A program made the position numbers and the translations under genes. This document shows positions 11,906 through 22,977 of a stretch of DNA of 64,000 nucleotides, piece by piece. The stretch lies in NCBI GenBank assembly GCA_031761425.1, contig JARFXV010000815.1, forward strand, positions 1-64,000, written 5' to 3'. This DNA is from Cosmopolites sordidus. Taxonomy: Eukaryota > Arthropoda > Insecta > Coleoptera > Curculionidae. Every line of letters begins with the position of its first letter. The stretch's first letter is position 1. Below the pieces are notes generated by a model. It was not told the DNA's origin. It made no database searches and worked only from the letters and a program-made list of their open reading frames with translations.

Positions 11906-12585
11906 TTAGTTTTTTGCTAACAAGCTACCTTGTTGACTTAAAGTAATTAATTATTAAGACTGGTCGATGATGCTAATTTATTAGAATAAGCTATTACTTT
12001 AAATAAAAATGTTAAGAAAGACCAATAAGTCTGAATATTAAAATGTTTAATTGGAATGTTTAGAAGTATTGTTAACTTTTTGCTTTTTTCTTTACATTAA
12101 ATACTAGTAGTAACTTCATCTTGTGATATTTAAATTAATAAATTTGTGATTTAAGCTTAAAATGTTTTTTCATTTCCACAAAAAATTATGGTTAACTCTT
12201 TCCCGCCCCCGATTCAAGAGTCCCTGGTGGTAGGGAGATTTAACTCACCCCATTTCTTATTAAAATCCCTATATCATTTACAGTATTGTGATATTGAAAC
12301 AATAATAATGCAAAATTAAGCCTGCATAACTAAGCAACCGCTTGAAATCACAATCAAATCTCTAAACTCTACTTATTAAATATTATGATGATTTAAATAA
12401 AGAGCGGTTCAACTCTCTTGAACTCTCCCTACTTTTTTAGGACGTTCATGTAAATATAACTATTGCTACATTAGCCCATATGCTCATATGATCGAGACGT
12501 TGTTGACACAATTTACTTCTTATTTTTGGTTTCCTCTTATTAATAACATAATTTCAACAAGCTGCTCACATCGTTAGCAGTTAAA
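11906..12585. other. No recognisable feature
   Basis: AT-rich sequence after the pogo-like element. TTCCCGCCCCCGATTC near 12200 is a local GC-rich patch of unknown meaning. Confidence 0.4.
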
Positions 12586-12589
12586 CAGT

Positions 12590-12925
12590 TATTTCCCAAT
12601 ATTGGCCAGCAAGATCGCCAGATTTAACGACATAACATTTAAATTTGTAAAGTTATTAGAAGAGCAACGTCTACGTTGACTCACCAGCAAATAGTGCGGA
12701 ACTAAAACTCTAATTCAAAGCGAGTTCCAGTAGAAATATTGTACCATGCAATGAGTAATATCCTGTTAAGATTGGAGGAGTGTTGTGCGAAGAGACAAAG
12801 GTCACATTTCAGATATTATTTTTAACAAATAAAATGCTATTTTTATTCTGTAAAGTAGTATACTTTAAAGTTTTTAAATAAATTATTTCGATTAGTTACC
12901 GAATTTTTAAAACGCACTCTATTCT
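12590..12925 (+). mobile_element. Tc1-like transposase, C-terminal fragment
   Basis: Sequence reads WPARSPDLTT (third catalytic Asp region of Tc1-like DDE enzymes), then SNVYVDSPANSAEL, and IGGVLC..KVTFQ-like C-terminal sequence in shifted frames. It ends near AAAACGCACTC, which may be the remains of the 3' TIR. The upstream two thirds of the gene are missing. Confidence 0.55.
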
Positions 12926-13425
12926 GCATATGAATAGTAGTGTATGTCATATTCAAATCTGAATTCCTAACGGGAGCTATTTTAAATGTTTTTATGCAGA
13001 TGTGAATACATCCTGGAATATCATTAGTTATGTTCTCATCGTCAGAAATGACAGATTACCAGCTATCTGATACTTGCACATGTTTCAAGGCAATAATATT
13101 TACATGTAGGATTACGCTGTATTGTTTATATTTAATTTTGCGATCGATGGGTGATGAATGAATAATTTTTAAACTGGGTCGTATGATTTACCAGGAAAAA
13201 ATATTAAACTTATTTTTAGTTGTCAGCAAATCTGTTTTCATTAAATACGCTACCACCGATGATCTTCCTTTATACAGCTTCATCCGATGTCTACGAACGC
13301 TACTGGAATAGTTGTTGCAATTGAGCAATTCTGATAGTCCACACGTCTCATTAAAGTCACGAAATTTTACATTATTTATCGGAAATAACGTTGATAGAGA
13401 CGTGAAGTAGTTTTTGTTATCGCTC
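12926..13425. other. No recognisable feature
   Basis: Non-coding sequence between a Tc1-like 3' fragment and an RT relic. Confidence 0.4.
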
Positions 13426-13429
13426 TAGT

Positions 13430-14460
13430 AAAATCCTCCTTCATATTATCAACGATCGCTTAAAATCCTACTTATGATAGGATATTCGCCCAGAGCAGAC
13501 TGGATTTGATTCAGGGAGATCTGCATGGGAACAGGTATTCAACATTCGACCAATAATCGAAAGCCAGAGAAGTCAAGTCAACATTCCTCTATTTTAACGA
13601 ATCATAAACTTCTATTTCCTAGATATAGCATAAAAAGAGAGAAATTATAACAAAATTCCGCAGAAAATAGGAGTATCAGTTCACCTGATTAGCTTAATTT
13701 GTCATTTATACTAAAAAACGGAGCAGTAGTGAAAATATAAAATCGAACATCCGATGAGTTTGGCGTCAATGAAGGAACCAGACAAGGATACATCCTATCA
13801 CCAATTTTATTTAACGTTTATGATGAATATATCATGTGTAGAACTCTCGAAAATTGATCGGATAATGTCACTATTGGCGGCATTAAAATATCTACCTTTT
13901 TTTTTATTATCAAAAAAATTAAGGATGGAAGCCATCTTTACAATCTAGAAATAAACGAGGAGAAAACGAAAATAATGATTATTGAACGTCAAAATAACAA
14001 TATGCCCAACATGAGTCAAATAGGGCACTTTAGGATAGTGAGCCAGTTCGTCTATTTTGGGGCTTTAATATCGAACGAAGGTGGTAACATTCATGAGATC
14101 AGAAGAAGATACCAGTATTGATATATCCGTGACGGGTCCTTCGCATTCCATGGACTTTCAGATAAACAAAAGTATCTATCCGTTATTCAAGAAATTAATA
14201 AACCCACAAGGCTATCCCATATTATTCATGAACGAATACCAAAATTATTCGGCGAAATTGAACGCAGGGATGGCAATAACCTAGAAAGACTGGTGGTACA
14301 GGGACAGATGGATGGTTGTAGATCATGCGGCAGACCTCCAAAAAGATGAATAGACCAAATTAAAGACCTGACCGGTACATACCTCTAATATATAACCAAG
14401 GAAGCCGAAAATAGAGAATGCTAGGGATAGAGAGGAAAAAAATTAATAATTTTGAACAGT
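13430..14460 (+). pseudogene. Non-LTR RT relic with internal deletion
   Basis: Reading order: INDRLKSYL, RPEQTGFDSGRSAWEQVFN (RT fingers; GF.GRS.REQIFN in relatives), then motif B as VNEGTRQGYILSPILFNVY at about 13765-13820 and NVTIGGIKIS. The catalytic FADD box is missing. After it come LEINEEKTKIMI, FVYFGALISNEGGNIHEIRR, and the C-terminal IHERIPKLFGEIERR and NLERLVVQGQMDGCRSCGR. The RNA-binding thumb between GGNIHEIRR and IHERIPK is deleted. The style of the C-terminus matches RTE/Jockey-like LINEs of insects. It is inactive. Confidence 0.8.
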
Positions 14461-14589
14461 ATACATTCTGTCAAAAAAGTACAGGGAATAGATAATTTGA
14501 AAAGCCGGCTTAAAGGGACTGTCAATTTTTTTTTATCGCTAAATTGGCACAACTGTCCTCTATACTGACGCGGAGTTTGAACGTCATCT

Positions 14590-15315
14590 ATCATTTAGTT
14601 TGTTTACAGTGCTCGATTTTATCAGTTCATCTCAAGTGTGTTATGCGATTTTTACAATGGATAAAAACATCGAACAAAGAATTCGTTTTAAATTTTGCAT
14701 TGCAAATGAAAGTTCGTGTGCCCAGTCGCTGAAAATGTTGAAAACGGTCAATCGACTGTATCAAAAACACGTGCATATGAGTGGTACAGTGCATTCAAAA
14801 GCGGTCGAGACTTGGTGGAAGATTTGCCTCTTTGGTCGACCATCAAAGTGTTCAACTAAAGTTAACATCGCTAAAGTGAAGGAAATGGTGACTGAAAATA
14901 ATCATTTAATTTTGACAGAGATAACTGCTGATCTTTCTGTGTCTCACGAATCAATTCGTACCATTTTAAGCGATTGTTTGGACATGAAACGCGTTGCCGT
15001 CCGACTAAATTAAATTTTCTTCAGAAACTCAATTGCGTACAGGTCGCTGAAGACATGCTAGAACGAGTCAATTCTGACCCCACATTGGGGAGACATGGGT
15101 ATACATGATGAGACATGGGTATACGAGTTTGACAGGCAAACCAGTCAACAAGCTTCGGAATGGCGCATTTTAACTAAGCCGAAACTGAAAAAACCACGTC
15201 AAAGTCGATCAAAAGTTTAGGTGGTGTTGACTGTTTTCTTTGATTATCGCGGTGTTGTGTACTCGGAATTCTTGCCAGAAGGTCAGACTGTAAATAAAGA
15301 ATTTTTTTTAATTAT
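14590..15315 (+). mobile_element. Mariner transposase (GVQW3-type), 5' two thirds
   Basis: The start at 14658 gives MDKNIEQRIRFKFCIANE. The HTH region ends NIAKVKEMVTENNHL and SVSHESIRTILSDCL with a stop at 15011. After frameshifts, QVAEDMLERVNSDPT follows, then HDETWVYEFDRQTSQQASEW carrying the first catalytic Asp (with a local duplication of GAGACATGGGTATAC around 15090-15125), and VVLTVFFDYRGVVYSEFLP, EGQTVNKE. It stops there and abuts a minus-strand LINE at about 15330, so the second and third Asp are gone. Confidence 0.82.
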
Positions 15316-15339
15316 TTACAACCATTACTTTTAATTTCG

Positions 15340-16205
15340 ATTTGTTCAATTTCAATTCATTTTTTAACAGCACGTCATTCCACACTTTTAAGCTTTCCTT
15401 AAGGTCGTTTTCTCACACTGTTAACATTGCGACATCATCGACGAACACTCACTCTAATATATCAATTTTCTCAAGGTTTGTGTAGCCAATATATGGTGGT
15501 TTTGTTTTCTTTTGTATTTCCTTGATTATTTTATCCAAGTAGATAATGAACAAAAGTGGGCTCAAACTTCCTCCCTGGCGAACTCCTTCTTTTGTTAAAA
15601 ATTCTCCCGGGTTTGCGTTTTTGCTTATTACTCTGTTTCTGGTCGTATTGTACAGGCACTTGGTAATCTCTATTAGTTTTCTGTTTATATTTATTTTATT
15701 CAGACATTCCCAAATATTTGTTCGTGGCACTCGGTCAAACGCTTTTTCTAATTCTATAAATGCTAAGTAGACAGTTTTATTTATTTCCACTGTTCTGTTT
15801 ATGATTGCTTTCAGTGTATTTCTTTCATATGGTCATGAGTACTCCTTCCCTTTCGGAGCCCACTTTGGGCCTCTGACAAGGTTGATTCTATTTCTCTCCT
15901 TAGCTCTTTTTCTATTTTTTTTTTTTGAAATAAATTTAGCTATATACTCTGAATTAACGTCTGTAGTTTCAGTCATCTGTAATTCTTTGAGGTCTCCACT
16001 TTCAAATATAGGCAGGCGCTATCAGGCCAACTTCCCAATTTTCTGATATGTTTTCTTCTTTCCCGACTCTATTTAAATGTTCCAGAAGCATCTGCAATCC
16101 GCCTTTTTTTCATGTTCTTCACCACTGCTGCTGTAATTTTGTCCATTCCAGGTGCTTTTCCATTCTTTCGCTTTTTTATCGCCTCTGTTATATAATAGAA
16201 ATTAA
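15340..16205 (-). pseudogene. Non-LTR RT relic, minus strand
   Basis: From the right-hand side the reading is EAIKKRKNGKAPGMDKI, LLEHLNRVGKEENISENWEV, then LAFIELEKAFDRVPR (motif A), GVRQGGSLSPLLF (motif B), a stop at 15449, and VFVDDVAML (motif C, catalytic dyad kept) at about 15415-15440, then LKESLKVWND. The stretch between the first two blocks and motif A contains a frameshift and lost sequence. It abuts the truncated mariner, and either insertion of this LINE or a rearrangement removed the mariner 3' end. Confidence 0.82.
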
Positions 16206-16880
16206 AAACTGCAGATAACAAAAAATCGCTCTGTATATATCGATATATTATTTCTTCTTCATTAATTTAATTTTCACCGATCATAAAAAAGTCCATAAAA
16301 CGCTCGTGTATCATTTCTTTTTTATATCCGTTTAATTCGAAATTTAGCTTTTTGATATTCGAAACCTTGATGCCCACTCAAAATAAAACCAATACACGAA
16401 TTTATAAAGTAAATATTATCGTTGGGAATCAAAGCGACGAAAAATTTAACAGATACCATTCGAAATATCCTTTAAAACCCACTTTTTTAACTTTTTCCCC
16501 TTGTTTTTCTAATTATATAAGCGAAATGTTTACTAACACTCTGAAAAAAATCGCTTAATGTCAGAACTGAGCCGACATCTGCATGTAATTAGAGAAAAAA
16601 ACGTAATTGCTTGCGTGGTTTATTTCATTATGGGAATGATTAAAATGCTTCAAGTGTCAGGAATGCCGCCAAAAAATTAAAAATGAGTAGAATGCGCGAA
16701 TGACACGACATCCACAGAAGTTATTACATTTCACTTGTTACTAACATTGATTATCTGTACGAATAATTATACAAACACGTTTATTTATGTATATGCAAAA
16801 ATGGTGGTATTAGAAAACTTTATCAGTCTTTGTTTTAGCATTTTGTTTACTACTGACATCATGGCGATCTCAATTTAGAA
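16206..16880. other. No recognisable feature
   Basis: AT-rich, no coding signal, no recognised repeat. Confidence 0.4.
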
Positions 16881-16884
16881 AATA

Positions 16885-17060
16885 TTATTGTGTCGGCTAT
16901 GCGGGAGTCGCACCTAAGACGGTGACCCGATGGTACTGGCAGTTAGCGCGGTAGCGGGTTTGACTCCTGCTATTCCACTGTGGATGTTTGTGTTTGTTAG
17001 GTTAGTCTACCTGATTTTTTATTTCGATATAGACGCATCGGCTATTATGGCCAGTTAACG
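16885..17060 (+). repeat. Possible tRNA-derived (SINE-like) fragment
   Basis: GGCAGTTAGCGCGGTAG resembles a degenerate tRNA D-arm/A box and GGGTTTGACTCC resembles a B box (GGTTCGANTCC), about 15 bp apart, much closer than in a tRNA gene. A T/G-rich segment (TGTTTGTGTTTGTTAGG) follows. A deleted tRNA-type SINE head fits, but a chance match is possible. No tRNA cloverleaf can be drawn. Confidence 0.3.
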
Positions 17061-17173
17061 TATATTTTTCCCAATTTTTATACAATACCTTATTGAACCG
17101 CCAAATTGCCATTGAACCAAACCAAACCCAACCAACGCGGCCGGTCTACCATACTTTAATGGGGTATTGTGTA

Positions 17174-18328
17174 CCAGGTGTGGTGGTTAATAACTCTAAA
17201 TTTCAAGAGATGGCGCTGAAAACAAGGGTAGGTTTACAGTCCAATTCCTTATATCATTTTGTTGCTATGATAGTACCTTTGAAAATGCCATTGATGTTTA
17301 AACGATTTCTAGATAGCGTCATATTGTTTTCGTGTAGTAAACATGTTGAATTTGAAGCCAAATAAAGCGCATTTGCAGCACGTACTACTTTTGTTGTTCA
17401 ATCAAAAGAAAAACTCGAGTGAAACCCATCGTATACTTGTGCAAACTTACTGCAACAATGTCCCTCATCGCAAGACGCTTTAGGGCGCTGGTAACGATTA
17501 AAAAGTGGTAATTTCGACTTGAAAGACAAAGAACGCCAGGGTTAACAGCAAAAATTGAAGATGCCTAATTGCAAGCATTGTTGAAAGAAGACTATATGCA
17601 AACTCAACAACAAACGGCAAAGAGTGGTCGCGGAACCATTTGTGATCGTCTGCATGCCATGGGAAAGATGCAGAAGGCAGGAAAATGGGCACCACATCAG
17701 CTGAACGACAGACAGATTGAAAAGGGAAAAACGGTGTGTGAAATTTTGCTTACTCGGGATGAAAAAAATACTTTTTTGAATCGGATCGTGACTGGAGATG
17801 AAAAATGGATATATCTGAAGAACTCAAAATGCAGAAACGAGGTGAAGCAGTTAATACCATTGGCTACCGCCAACAAATGATCAATTTGAACCATGCATTG
17901 ATCGAAAAGCACCCAAAATGGACTACAATACATATAAAAAATGATTTTGTATCACCATAACCCCCCATCAGACACAGCGAAAGCGGTCAGAAACACCATT
18001 TCTGCACTTGGCTGAAAACTCTTATCCACCCGCCATATTCACCAGACCTGGCCCCTTCCGACTACCATTTGTTTTCATCGACGCCTCACGCACTTTCCAT
18101 GAAACACTTCAACAATTACGGAGATGTCAAAAATAGCTTGATGGCTGGACCATCTCAAAAAATGTAGGGATTTTCTGGGAGGGCATAAACAAATTGCCAG
18201 AGAGATTGGAAAAATGTACATCTAGCGATGACCCATACTTTGAATAAAATATTTTTTATCTTTCTGCCAAATTATAAGTGATTTTTTTTTTACGAAAAAA
18301 AATAAGAATTATTAACCGGCACGCCTGG
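17174..18328 (+). mobile_element. Mariner (mauritiana-like), both TIRs, internally deleted coding region
   Basis: The element starts CCAGGTGTGGTGGTTAATAA and the other end, reverse complemented, reads CCAGGCGTGCCGGTTAATAA. TA flanks both sides (17172-17173, 18329-18330). Transposase pieces: SETHRI-like and FDLKDKE near 17.43-17.53 kb, MQALLKEDYMQTQQQTAKS, RLHAMGKMQKAGKW, LNDRQIEKGKTVCEILL, LNRIVTGDEKWIYLKN with the first catalytic Asp. A deletion of roughly 100 bp then joins CRN to EVKQLIPLATANK. After a stop come a degenerate HHNPPSDTAKA region, APSDYHLFSST, and a C-terminus. The closest relative in the window is the element at 3977. Confidence 0.9.
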
Positions 18329-18689
18329 TAAGATCACGGATAGCAAAAAAATACGCTAAATGGCAAGAAGAACCGATGCGTCTTTAATAAAAAATAGAAA
18401 ATTGAGAATATTGTAAGCTGCCTTTCTACTCTCTTGGAATTGTAAGCTTCAAGCACAGAAAATAGTAACAAAGAACCTGATCTCTTCGCTTGTAAAAAGA
18501 AGCCTTCTTGTACAGAAGTGTCCAGCTTCCTTGAACGCAATATTCTGACTGAAAGCGTAAACTAGAATTCAATAGACAGCCGAAAGTAAATAAAATATAC
18601 CCCAAGTTGCATAAAGATCGGGAAGGAATTTTACAAGGGTCGTTCGAAAAATTTGAGAATACATTTTTTGAGAATGTCTAACTATTTTT
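18329..18689. other. No gene; one mariner-like terminus
   Basis: At about 18633 TACAAGGGTCGTTCGAAAAA resembles the terminus of the irritans-type elements at 34477 and 60447. No transposase follows it. The remainder is unremarkable. Confidence 0.35.
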
Positions 18690-19565
18690 CAGTCGCCTTA
18701 TAATTCAATACATTTAGACTAACGACATTGGCACTTTATAATGTCCGTACTCTATTGTGATATGTCTAATTCTGTAAAATAACTTGCCTCAACTTTGCAA
18801 TTCTCAGCCACCTTACCTTCATCCATAAACATAGCTGCCTAATATCACCAGTATTTCCTCAGCTAAGATCTTTGCCACAAAACGATCCCTTCATTACAAT
18901 GTGTGTGTCGCCCTTCATACTGCCTTCTGTGTTTTGATTCCGCCAGTACTTTATCTAACGTGGGCAAATATTCCTACCATCGTCCTCTCCATTCCCTCAT
19001 CCATAACCTTCTCTCTCCCCTAAATGATCTTGGCTCCTCTATCTGTTTCCTATCGGTTCCAAGCCACAAATGCTTTAGAGTCTAACTGATCGAGAAGGAA
19101 AGCTAGCCTCTAAAGCTGATAGATACATCTATCCCTTAATGTTGACACTTTTACAGAAAATTTGGCGCAGACGACTGACACATTTATGAGAGATCTAATA
19201 AGCTCTACCTTATTAAACCTCTCTTTTATGATACCCTACCGATATCCCCCTCTTCCAGAAAGTGATCAAGGATCTGGCACAAACTCTGAATCGGCCATAG
19301 GAGACTTACTCATGAATACCTACTGAAATCTTTCCCCTCCACCATATGCGCCACCTGTAACCAGACTATCAGCATATTATTGCTGAATGTATTGAGTACC
19401 TCTGACATTAAACTAAGGCTTGAAATGCCGTCTACCCTTCAAGAAATTCTATCCATTGACAATTTATACATATTGCTCGTCTTTCTCGAAGATTCATCCC
19501 TTTTGGGACAAATCTAGTCGTTTCTATCAGGGTTATTCTAACTATATTATTCAGTCTATATAATA
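18690..19565 (+). pseudogene. LINE ORF2 3' end with RNase H domain relic
   Basis: In shifting frames the plus strand gives SVPSHKCFRV then IEKES, the remains of the RNase H motif W(I/V)PSHxGIxGNExAD. This is followed by NKLYLIKPL, RIGHRRLTHEYLLKSFPP, CATCNQTIS (normally C..C..T..HIL.EC) and LRLEMPSTLQEILSIDNLY. RNase H downstream of the RT is found in I, R1, LOA and related clades but not in RTE, so this is a different LINE from the one at 46.8 kb. The RT domain is not present in the adjacent 5' sequence. Confidence 0.65.
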
Positions 19566-19614
19566 TTTTGCTCTTCTAGTCTAAATCAATGATATCTAGT
19601 GAGTACGATCCATA

Positions 19615-19850
19615 TAATTTTTTCCTTATCTGCCTTATTATACATTAATAATTAATTAATTCATTATTCTTCATTCATCATTCTTATTAATTCATTAATA
19701 ATTAATAAACATTATTAATTTGCACCGTCTAAACAAACGTCCAACATACAATGTTTTAGTAATTTATACGCTTACGTATATTTTTTTAATTTGTACCGTC
19801 GCACCAAACGTCCACTATACAGACGATGTTATATTGTAAAAACAAATTTA
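19615..19850 (+). repeat. LINE 3' tail: ATTAATAATTA repeats and a duplicated ~45-bp segment
   Basis: ATTAATAATTAATTAATTC runs are followed by TAATTTGCACCGTCTAAACA and, about 70 bp later, TAATTTGTACCGTCGCACCA, each ending in CAAACGTCCA. The direct duplication directly follows the RNase H-bearing LINE end and is probably its repeated 3' UTR. Confidence 0.5.
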
Positions 19851-20200
19851 ATGCCACACACTTCTTTACAATCGCTAAATGACCTTAGCAGTCAATGCGA
19901 CTATAATTCAAATTCTTCTTTGACCTCTTCATTTAAAGTAAATTTTTCCCCAGTCAGTCAGTCATTTCGTGAAGTTTCGGAAGAGGTAGTAATTGTTAAG
20001 AGATAAATTTGGGGCACCTAGAAACACTTCGGCGGGCAGGTTATGGAGTTTTGTGGCAACAAACCGAGATGTGTGGGAAAACGCATTAACGTAGTGAAAA
20101 CGAATTTTCTTTTTAGACCGACATGTACGTTTAGCCTGAATAACACCTTTCTATTGGTCAAGTAAAGATGCCCACAGAGAACCTCACGGGTCCTATTCAG
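19851..20200. other. No recognisable feature
   Basis: Sequence between LINE tail and a minus-strand mariner; includes a GC-richer block near 20020-20100 that I could not assign. Confidence 0.35.
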
Positions 20201-20204
20201 CGTT

Positions 20205-20545
20205 TATTTCCATAAGAAAATAAATTACTTTAATAATTCAAGTATTGGCCATCGTTAGCTATTCCTTTTCCCATCTTTCTGTGTGGTTGGACGTCTCATT
20301 TAACGTTTTCCAAATACCTTTTAACACATTTTGTAACATGGAGCCGAGCATTGTCATGTTGAAAAATTACTTTATCTTGTCTTTGGGCGTATTCTGGTCG
20401 TTTTTCCTTCAAAGCTCGGTTCAATTTAATCAATTGTTTACCAAGTTTCAGCAGTTTATAATACACAGCTCCCCTACTATCACACCAAATACATAGCAAA
20501 GCCTTCTTTCCATGTATATTATGCACTGGTTGTGATGTTATAGGC
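20205..20545 (-). mobile_element. Mariner, central plus C-terminal fragment
   Basis: Minus-strand reading gives ALLCIWCDSRGAVYYKLLK, INLNRALKEKRPEYA-like sequence, VIFQHDNARLHVTKCVKRYL with the second catalytic Asp, then an internal deletion and a jump to KMGKGIANDGQYLNY at the C-terminus. About 100 residues including the third catalytic Asp are lost. The 3' non-coding part (TTTATTTCCATAA..AAATAAATTAC) matches the element at 54.4 kb closely, so they are one family. Confidence 0.75.
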
Positions 20546-20654
20546 TGATAAATAAGGTTATAAATTAGCTAGCAAGTTTTACGGCGTTCCTTCAAACTAC
20601 TCTATAATGCAAAGTTTTCTTCAAGTCATACAGAATGACAACCAAATTTGCAAA

Positions 20655-20840
20655 GTTCCTTTAGGCCCCATTCAAATTACTTTCACACAAGAGGAAGAAT
20701 AAGAACTCTTTGCCTATTTAAAGCAGATGAAGAGTCGTCTCTTTGGTTTGACGACTTTGGAACTACAGACATTGGCATATCAGTTAGCTATCCGCAACAA
20801 CAAACACAACAAATTCAATGAAGAAAAAGGTACACCTGGT
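20655..20840 (+). mobile_element. Pogo-like transposase N-terminal fragment
   Basis: QITFTQEEE, a stop, then ELFAYLKQMKSRLFGLTTLE and LQTLAYQLAIRNNKHNKFN match the CENP-B/Tigger-type DNA-binding segment that precedes DDE_1. It corresponds to the region just upstream of where the 9.84-kb pogo begins. It is cut off after about 60 codons by a mariner fragment. Confidence 0.6.
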
Positions 20841-21125
20841 AGCAATTTAAGCAAAACGGTCAGATTTGTCAAACAGGACATGCACCGTTTTTCATCATGA
20901 GAATGCATCACCACACTTTTCAATCAGGACTCAGAAAAAATTGCTAAACTTAATTGGTATGTTTTGCCCCATCCACCTTACTCACTGGATATAGCACCAT
21001 CGGACTACCATCTATTCCCCTCCATCCAAAATTGTTTAAATGATAAATCTTTTAAAACGGAAAAAGAGGTGAAATACACAAATGCATTATGGACCTACGT
21101 TGACAAAAAGTTGTAAATAATAATA
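20840..21125 (+). mobile_element. Mariner (SETMAR-like group), C-terminal fragment
   Basis: VRFVKQDMHRFSS then ENASPHF-like sequence (second Asp lost) and NWYVLPHPPYSLDIAPSDYH with the third catalytic Asp, LFPSIQNCLNDKSFKTEKEV and YVDKKL. A second, related copy follows immediately at 21140, giving a head-to-tail pair. Confidence 0.75.
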
Positions 21126-21139
21126 ATGGTAATTACATA

Positions 21140-21724
21140 ATACACTTAACTGGTGATAAAAAGATCGTGTACAACAAACGTGCAACGTGCAGAAAAAAAA
21201 TCATCGAGGTTGCTACTGACAGCGGTTTTAAGCACAGTGAAAGGCGGCCCTTCATCCGAAGAAAAGTATGTTTTTTATTTGGTGGGATTGCAAGGTAGCA
21301 ACTGAAGAAAAACGTCCAGATTTGGCAAACAGGAAAAACGTCGTTTTTCATCATAAGACTGCATGACCACATTTTTCAATCAAGGCTCAGCAAAAATTGT
21401 TGAGCTTCAATTGGGATGTTTTGCCCCACCCACCTTACTCACCGGATATCGCACGACTACCACTTATTTTGCTCTGTCCAAAATTGAAAAAAAAATAAAA
21501 CAAATTTAAAACGGAAGAAAGCTTAAAAAACAAACTTGCTATTTTTCGGCAATATAGTTGATCATTTTAGGCAAAAAAAGCATTATGGACCTACCAATAG
21601 GTTGACAAAAAGTTATAAATAATAAAAATGGTAATTACATAATAGACTAAATTAATATTTATATAAACTATTTGCGTTTCTCCTTCTCATAAAACAAATC
21701 ACTATGAACTTTCCGGACAATCCG
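21140..21724 (+). mobile_element. Mariner (SETMAR-like group), 3' half to TIR
   Basis: LTGDKKIVYNKRATCRKK (first Asp kept in TGD), LFGGIAR, SFFIIRLHDHIF, NWDVLPHPPYSPDIA and YHLFCSVQN appear in broken frames. The third catalytic Asp is lost by a small deletion. About 50 bp (21540-21580) is inserted near the C-terminus. The 3' end GAACTTTCCGGACAATCCGA matches, inverted, the terminus of the element at 50513 (TCGGGTTGCCCGGAAAGTTC). Confidence 0.7.
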
Positions 21725-22795
21725 ACAGTTCATTAAAGCTCGAACTTCAGTTTCATCAATTTTTCAGAAAATATTAAAACATGTTTGCTTGCACACGTAA
21801 CTGAAACCTCGCGGCTCCCCATCTTATTCCTAACGAATCATAGTTGACAAATATCATAGTCATTCTTCAGAGTGTCAGACCTTCAAGAATTTACGACCCT
21901 GGTATAACGAATTTATTTTATGTCTATAACGAATTTGATTAATGTCAACTCGGTTTGTATCTATCAGCCACACTATCAGCCACATGTCAAACAATAGTTC
22001 GTAGTAATCGAACAAAAAAACATATCCATGTTGAGAATATTTACTCTTACCTGTGGTGTTAAAACCCATACAAATATGGTAACGTGACACGATACATCGT
22101 TGTTAATATACATAAAAAGACTTGCACGAGCGATATTTTTTGCTATTCTTTTTTTAAGCAGTGTATATCCATTTATATACATAATAATATCAAATAAAAA
22201 ATGGTAATAGTCTAATGTGATAGGAAATGTTTTGTAAACTGTTAGAAAAAAAATCTACGATTAAAATAATTACATATAATTTCTAGATACCTGCATGTCA
22301 AAGGAAAACCGACACAGTTGTGTGTAATCGACCAGAGATGCTCTTAATTACTACATAAATTAACTTAAGTGTCATCCTGCCGAGAACTGATTGCGAGAGT
22401 ATAACAAAAACTATAAATGATTTCATGTAAACAATTGGGGTAATTTGTCCATTTATGAACCTTACTAATCAGATATTGCAATTATGAAGACGATTTTTTA
22501 TTTGTCTCTAACATTGGTTTACCTAAAAACCAAGTTCAGAGAGTTTAGGGAATTACGGAAGGACCGTGGTTCTCTATAGGTCAATGAACATACGGAAACA
22601 CCAGCTAGAATAGTTAATACGAAACATTTTTCGCTGTGTTCGTAAAATGAAAACGGAAAACAACCATTGCACCGGTAGAAGATAAAGGTTACCTTTACTG
22701 TTGAATCAATATCAGTAGTTTATTTCAGAAAAATATTCCACACTAAATTCGACATATAGTGCAATAGAGAAACCTGCGATTATAAAATCTCAGAA
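21725..22795. other. No recognisable feature
   Basis: About 1 kb without coding signal or recognised repeat on either strand. Confidence 0.35.
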
Positions 22796-22799
22796 ACGA

Positions 22800-22920
22800 A
22801 TAGAAATACTACGATATAACAAATGTATTTCCATTTTTTCATTTATTTACTTCACTCTTCGGAGGTTTAATCCGATATAAACTTTTTGCTCCGACAAATA
22901 TACATTCTTTCTTAAGTATA
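22800..22920 (-). repeat. Dispersed repeat, family R4 copy 1
   Basis: The reverse complement (TTTGTCGGAGCAAAAAGTTT, ATCGGATTAAACC, GAGTGAAGTAAATAAA) matches 33.83-33.94 kb on the plus strand. Unclassified. Confidence 0.55.
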
Positions 22921-22977
22921 TAACTGCGAAATACTCAATCGCCTATTTTTAATAAAAACCTTAAAATAAGCAAAATA

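Noticed and set aside
15801..16046. Open frame on the plus strand over the minus-strand RT
   Set aside because: It is the antisense shadow of the RT relic at 15340-16205.
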